Positions 62,435-64,000 of a stretch of DNA of 64,000 bases are shown one piece after another. Where the stretch lies: contig CAIZNI010000071.1 in NCBI GenBank assembly GCA_903934295.1, positions 124,001 through 188,000 on the forward strand. Direction: 5' to 3'. Below the pieces are notes generated by a model that ran no database searches, was not told where the DNA came from, and saw only the letters and a program-made list of their open reading frames with translations. Every line of letters begins with the position of its first letter. The first letter of the stretch is position 1. A program made the translations under genes and the position numbers. The stretch comes from an uncultured beta proteobacterium. Lineage in GTDB: Bacteria; Pseudomonadota; Gammaproteobacteria; Burkholderiales; Burkholderiaceae_E.

Positions 62435-63403
62435 ATGCCCAAGGCGATTCGAATCGAGCAGACCGGCGGCCCCGAAGTGATGAAGCTTGTCGACGTCGAG
62501 GTCGGCCCGCCCGGCCCCGGCGAAGTCCAGCTGCGCAATCACGCGATCGGCCTGAACTACATCGACGTCTATTTCCGCACCGGGCTCTACCCGATGCCTC
62601 TGCCGGCCGGCATCGGCCTGGAGGGGGCGGGCGTCATCACCGCGGTCGGCGCGGGCGTGCAGAACTTCAAGGTCGGCGATCGGGTCGCCTATTGCGACCG
62701 CCCGCCCGGCTCATATGCCGAACTGCGCAACATGCCTGCCGCCCCGCTGGTCAAGGTGCCCAAGGGCATCGCCCTGGACACCGCCGCGGCGATGATGCTC
62801 AAGGGCATGACGGTGCAGTACCTGTTCCGGCGCACCTACAAGCTGCAGCGCGGCCAGACCATCCTGTTCCACGCGGCGGCCGGCGGTGTCGGCCTGATCG
62901 CGATGCAGTGGGCCAAGGCGCTGGGCGTGACGGTGATCGGCACGGTGGGCTCCGAGGCCAAGGCCAAGCTGGCGCGCCAGTTCGGCGCCGACCACACCAT
63001 CCTGTACAACCAGGAGAACATCGTCGAGCGGGTGCGCGAGATCACCCGTGGCGAGATGGTGCCGGTCGTCTATGACTCGGTGGGCAAGGACACCTTCCAG
63101 GCGTCGCTCGATTGCCTGCAGCCCTTCGGTCTGATGGTGAGCTTCGGCAACGCGTCGGGTCCGGTGCCCCCGCTGCCGCTGACCGCGCTCAAGGGGTCGC
63201 TCTACATCACCCGTCCCTCGCTGATGGCGCACACCGCCAGGCGCGAGAACCTCGAGGACATGTCGGCTGACCTGTTCCGGATGGTGTCCAGCGGCAAGGT
63301 CAAGATCGAGATCGATCAGCGCTATGCGCTGGCCGATGCGGTCAAGGCGCATCAGGATCTGGAGTCGCGTCGCACCACCGGCTCGACGGTCCTCATTCCC
63401 TGA
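62435..63403 (+). CDS. qorA: NADPH:quinone oxidoreductase, zinc-free MDR family
   Basis: 322 residues, medium-chain dehydrogenase of the Qor type. NYIDVYFRTGLYP is the family signature near the N-terminus; GLEGAGVITAVG and FHAAAGGVGLIAMQWAKALG (nucleotide loop) follow; Cys/His ligands for catalytic zinc are absent, as expected for zeta-crystallin-like enzymes. A CTGGAGA site precedes the ATG. Its TGA shares one base with the ATG of tcdA. Confidence 0.93.
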   Translation: MPKAIRIEQTGGPEVMKLVDVEVGPPGPGEVQLRNHAIGLNYIDVYFRTGLYPMPLPAGIGLEGAGVITAVGAGVQNFKVGDRVAYCDRPPGSYAELRNMPAAPLVKVPKGIALDTAAAMMLKGMTVQYLFRRTYKLQRGQTILFHAAAGGVGLIAMQWAKALGVTVIGTVGSEAKAKLARQFGADHTILYNQENIVERVREITRGEMVPVVYDSVGKDTFQASLDCLQPFGLMVSFGNASGPVPPLPLTALKGSLYITRPSLMAHTARRENLEDMSADLFRMVSSGKVKIEIDQRYALADAVKAHQDLESRRTTGSTVLIP

Positions 63404-64000
63404 TGCCACCCTCGGGCGCGCCCGATTCGCCCGATGCGGTGCCGTCCGCGCCCGATGACGACCGGGCGCAGCGCGCGTTCGGCGGCGTCGCCCGGGTGTT
63501 CGGCGACGCCGGTCTGGCGCGGCTGCGCGCCGCGCATGTGTGCGTGGTGGGGGTCGGCGGCGTCGGCTCCTGGGCCGCCGAGGCGCTGGCCCGCTCCGGC
63601 GTTGGCCACCTGACCCTGATCGACCTCGATCACATCGCCGAGTCCAATCTGAACCGTCAGGTGCACGCGCTGGGGTCCACGCTGGGCGCATCGAAGATCA
63701 CGGTGATGCGCGAGCGTCTGCTCGACATCGCGCCCGACTGCCGGATCGAAGGGGTCGACGACTTCATCGATCCCGACAATGTGGCGCTGCTCGTGCCGGC
63801 GCAGGCGATCGTGGTCGACGCGATCGATTCGCCGCGCGCCAAGGCGGCGCTGATCGCGCTGTGCCGCCGGCGTTCGCAGCCGGTGATCGTGTGCGGGGCG
63901 GCCGGTGGGCGCACCGACCCGCTGAAGCTGTCGATCGACGACCTGGCGCTGATCCGCGGCGACGCGCTGCTGGCGGCGGTTCGGGCCCGGCTGCGTCGTG
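63403..64000 (+). CDS. tcdA: tRNA threonylcarbamoyladenosine dehydratase (3' end outside window)
   Basis: The first 199 codons are visible, with no stop before the window edge. After a Pro/Asp-rich leader of about 20 residues, FGGVARVFGDAGLARLRAAH and VVGVGGVGSWAAEALARSGVG give the E1-like ATP-binding site, IDLDHIAESNLNRQ the conserved Asp/Asn/Arg stretch, and VDAIDSPRAKAALI the later Asp. TcdA (CsdL) cyclises t6A to ct6A in tRNAs reading ANN codons. It starts one base inside the qorA stop (TGATG). Confidence 0.9.
   Translation, partial: MPPSGAPDSPDAVPSAPDDDRAQRAFGGVARVFGDAGLARLRAAHVCVVGVGGVGSWAAEALARSGVGHLTLIDLDHIAESNLNRQVHALGSTLGASKITVMRERLLDIAPDCRIEGVDDFIDPDNVALLVPAQAIVVDAIDSPRAKAALIALCRRRSQPVIVCGAAGGRTDPLKLSIDDLALIRGDALLAAVRARLRR

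Overview
The window is about 70% GC, densely coded and rich in ATGA/GTGA start-stop overlaps. Its conserved blocks (yebC-purD-hemF-nadD-rsfS-rlmH-maf-rng; dnaE followed by lipopolysaccharide genes) are typical of a betaproteobacterium, most likely Burkholderiales. No tRNA, rRNA, insertion sequence, prophage or CRISPR array was seen. The taxonomic reading is inference from gene order and composition, not a database result.

Left part (1-16.5 kb). A small cluster pairs ureidoglycolate lyase with a PuuE-like deacetylase and a divergent flavin monooxygenase, which suggests purine/ureide breakdown. It is followed by an acyl-CoA synthetase, a small lipoprotein, a DnaQ exonuclease fused to a UvrC/Cho-like GIY-YIG nuclease, and a RhlE-type DEAD-box helicase. 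Next come gluQ coupled to a LysR regulator, the divergent pirin/WrbA pair, and a minus-strand operon of MBOAT acyltransferase, SGNH hydrolase, EamA transporter and HAD phosphatase.

Middle part (16.7-41.7 kb). dnaE leads a tightly overlapping run of lipopolysaccharide genes (WaaG-like transferase, MsbA, second transferase, O-antigen ligase). Nearby are a UDP-glucuronate 4-epimerase, a WaaE-like transferase, an AhpD-like protein and an MFS exporter. A long minus-strand stretch then carries a complete peptide/opine-type ABC importer, RidA, a HAD phosphatase, an FGGY kinase and a BtpA/SgcQ-family TIM barrel. An enoyl-CoA hydratase and a methyltransferase close the section.

Accessory part (41.7-52.6 kb). 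This region looks like variable DNA. It has a 902-residue RTX-type protein with an N-terminal DUF4347 domain, six internal repeats of about 55 residues and a DUF4214 C-terminus. It also has a hydrolase with a Cys nucleophile, a ParD antitoxin beside an internally deleted ParE toxin, an orphan Tat-exported TRAP binding protein, a Bacillus-type GMP reductase, a TetR/ABA4-like divergent unit with a perfect 18-bp inverted repeat, and a second, intact PIN/AbrB toxin-antitoxin pair.

Right part (52.7-64 kb). This is conserved housekeeping: RNase G, Maf, RlmH, RsfS (with a histone-H1-like repeat tail), NadD, HemF, PurD, YebC, a HerA/DUF853 ATPase, an SDR, quinone oxidoreductase and the start of tcdA. 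A recurring oddity is short tandem duplication (18 or 29 bp units) placed exactly at gene junctions, twice multiplying a start codon.
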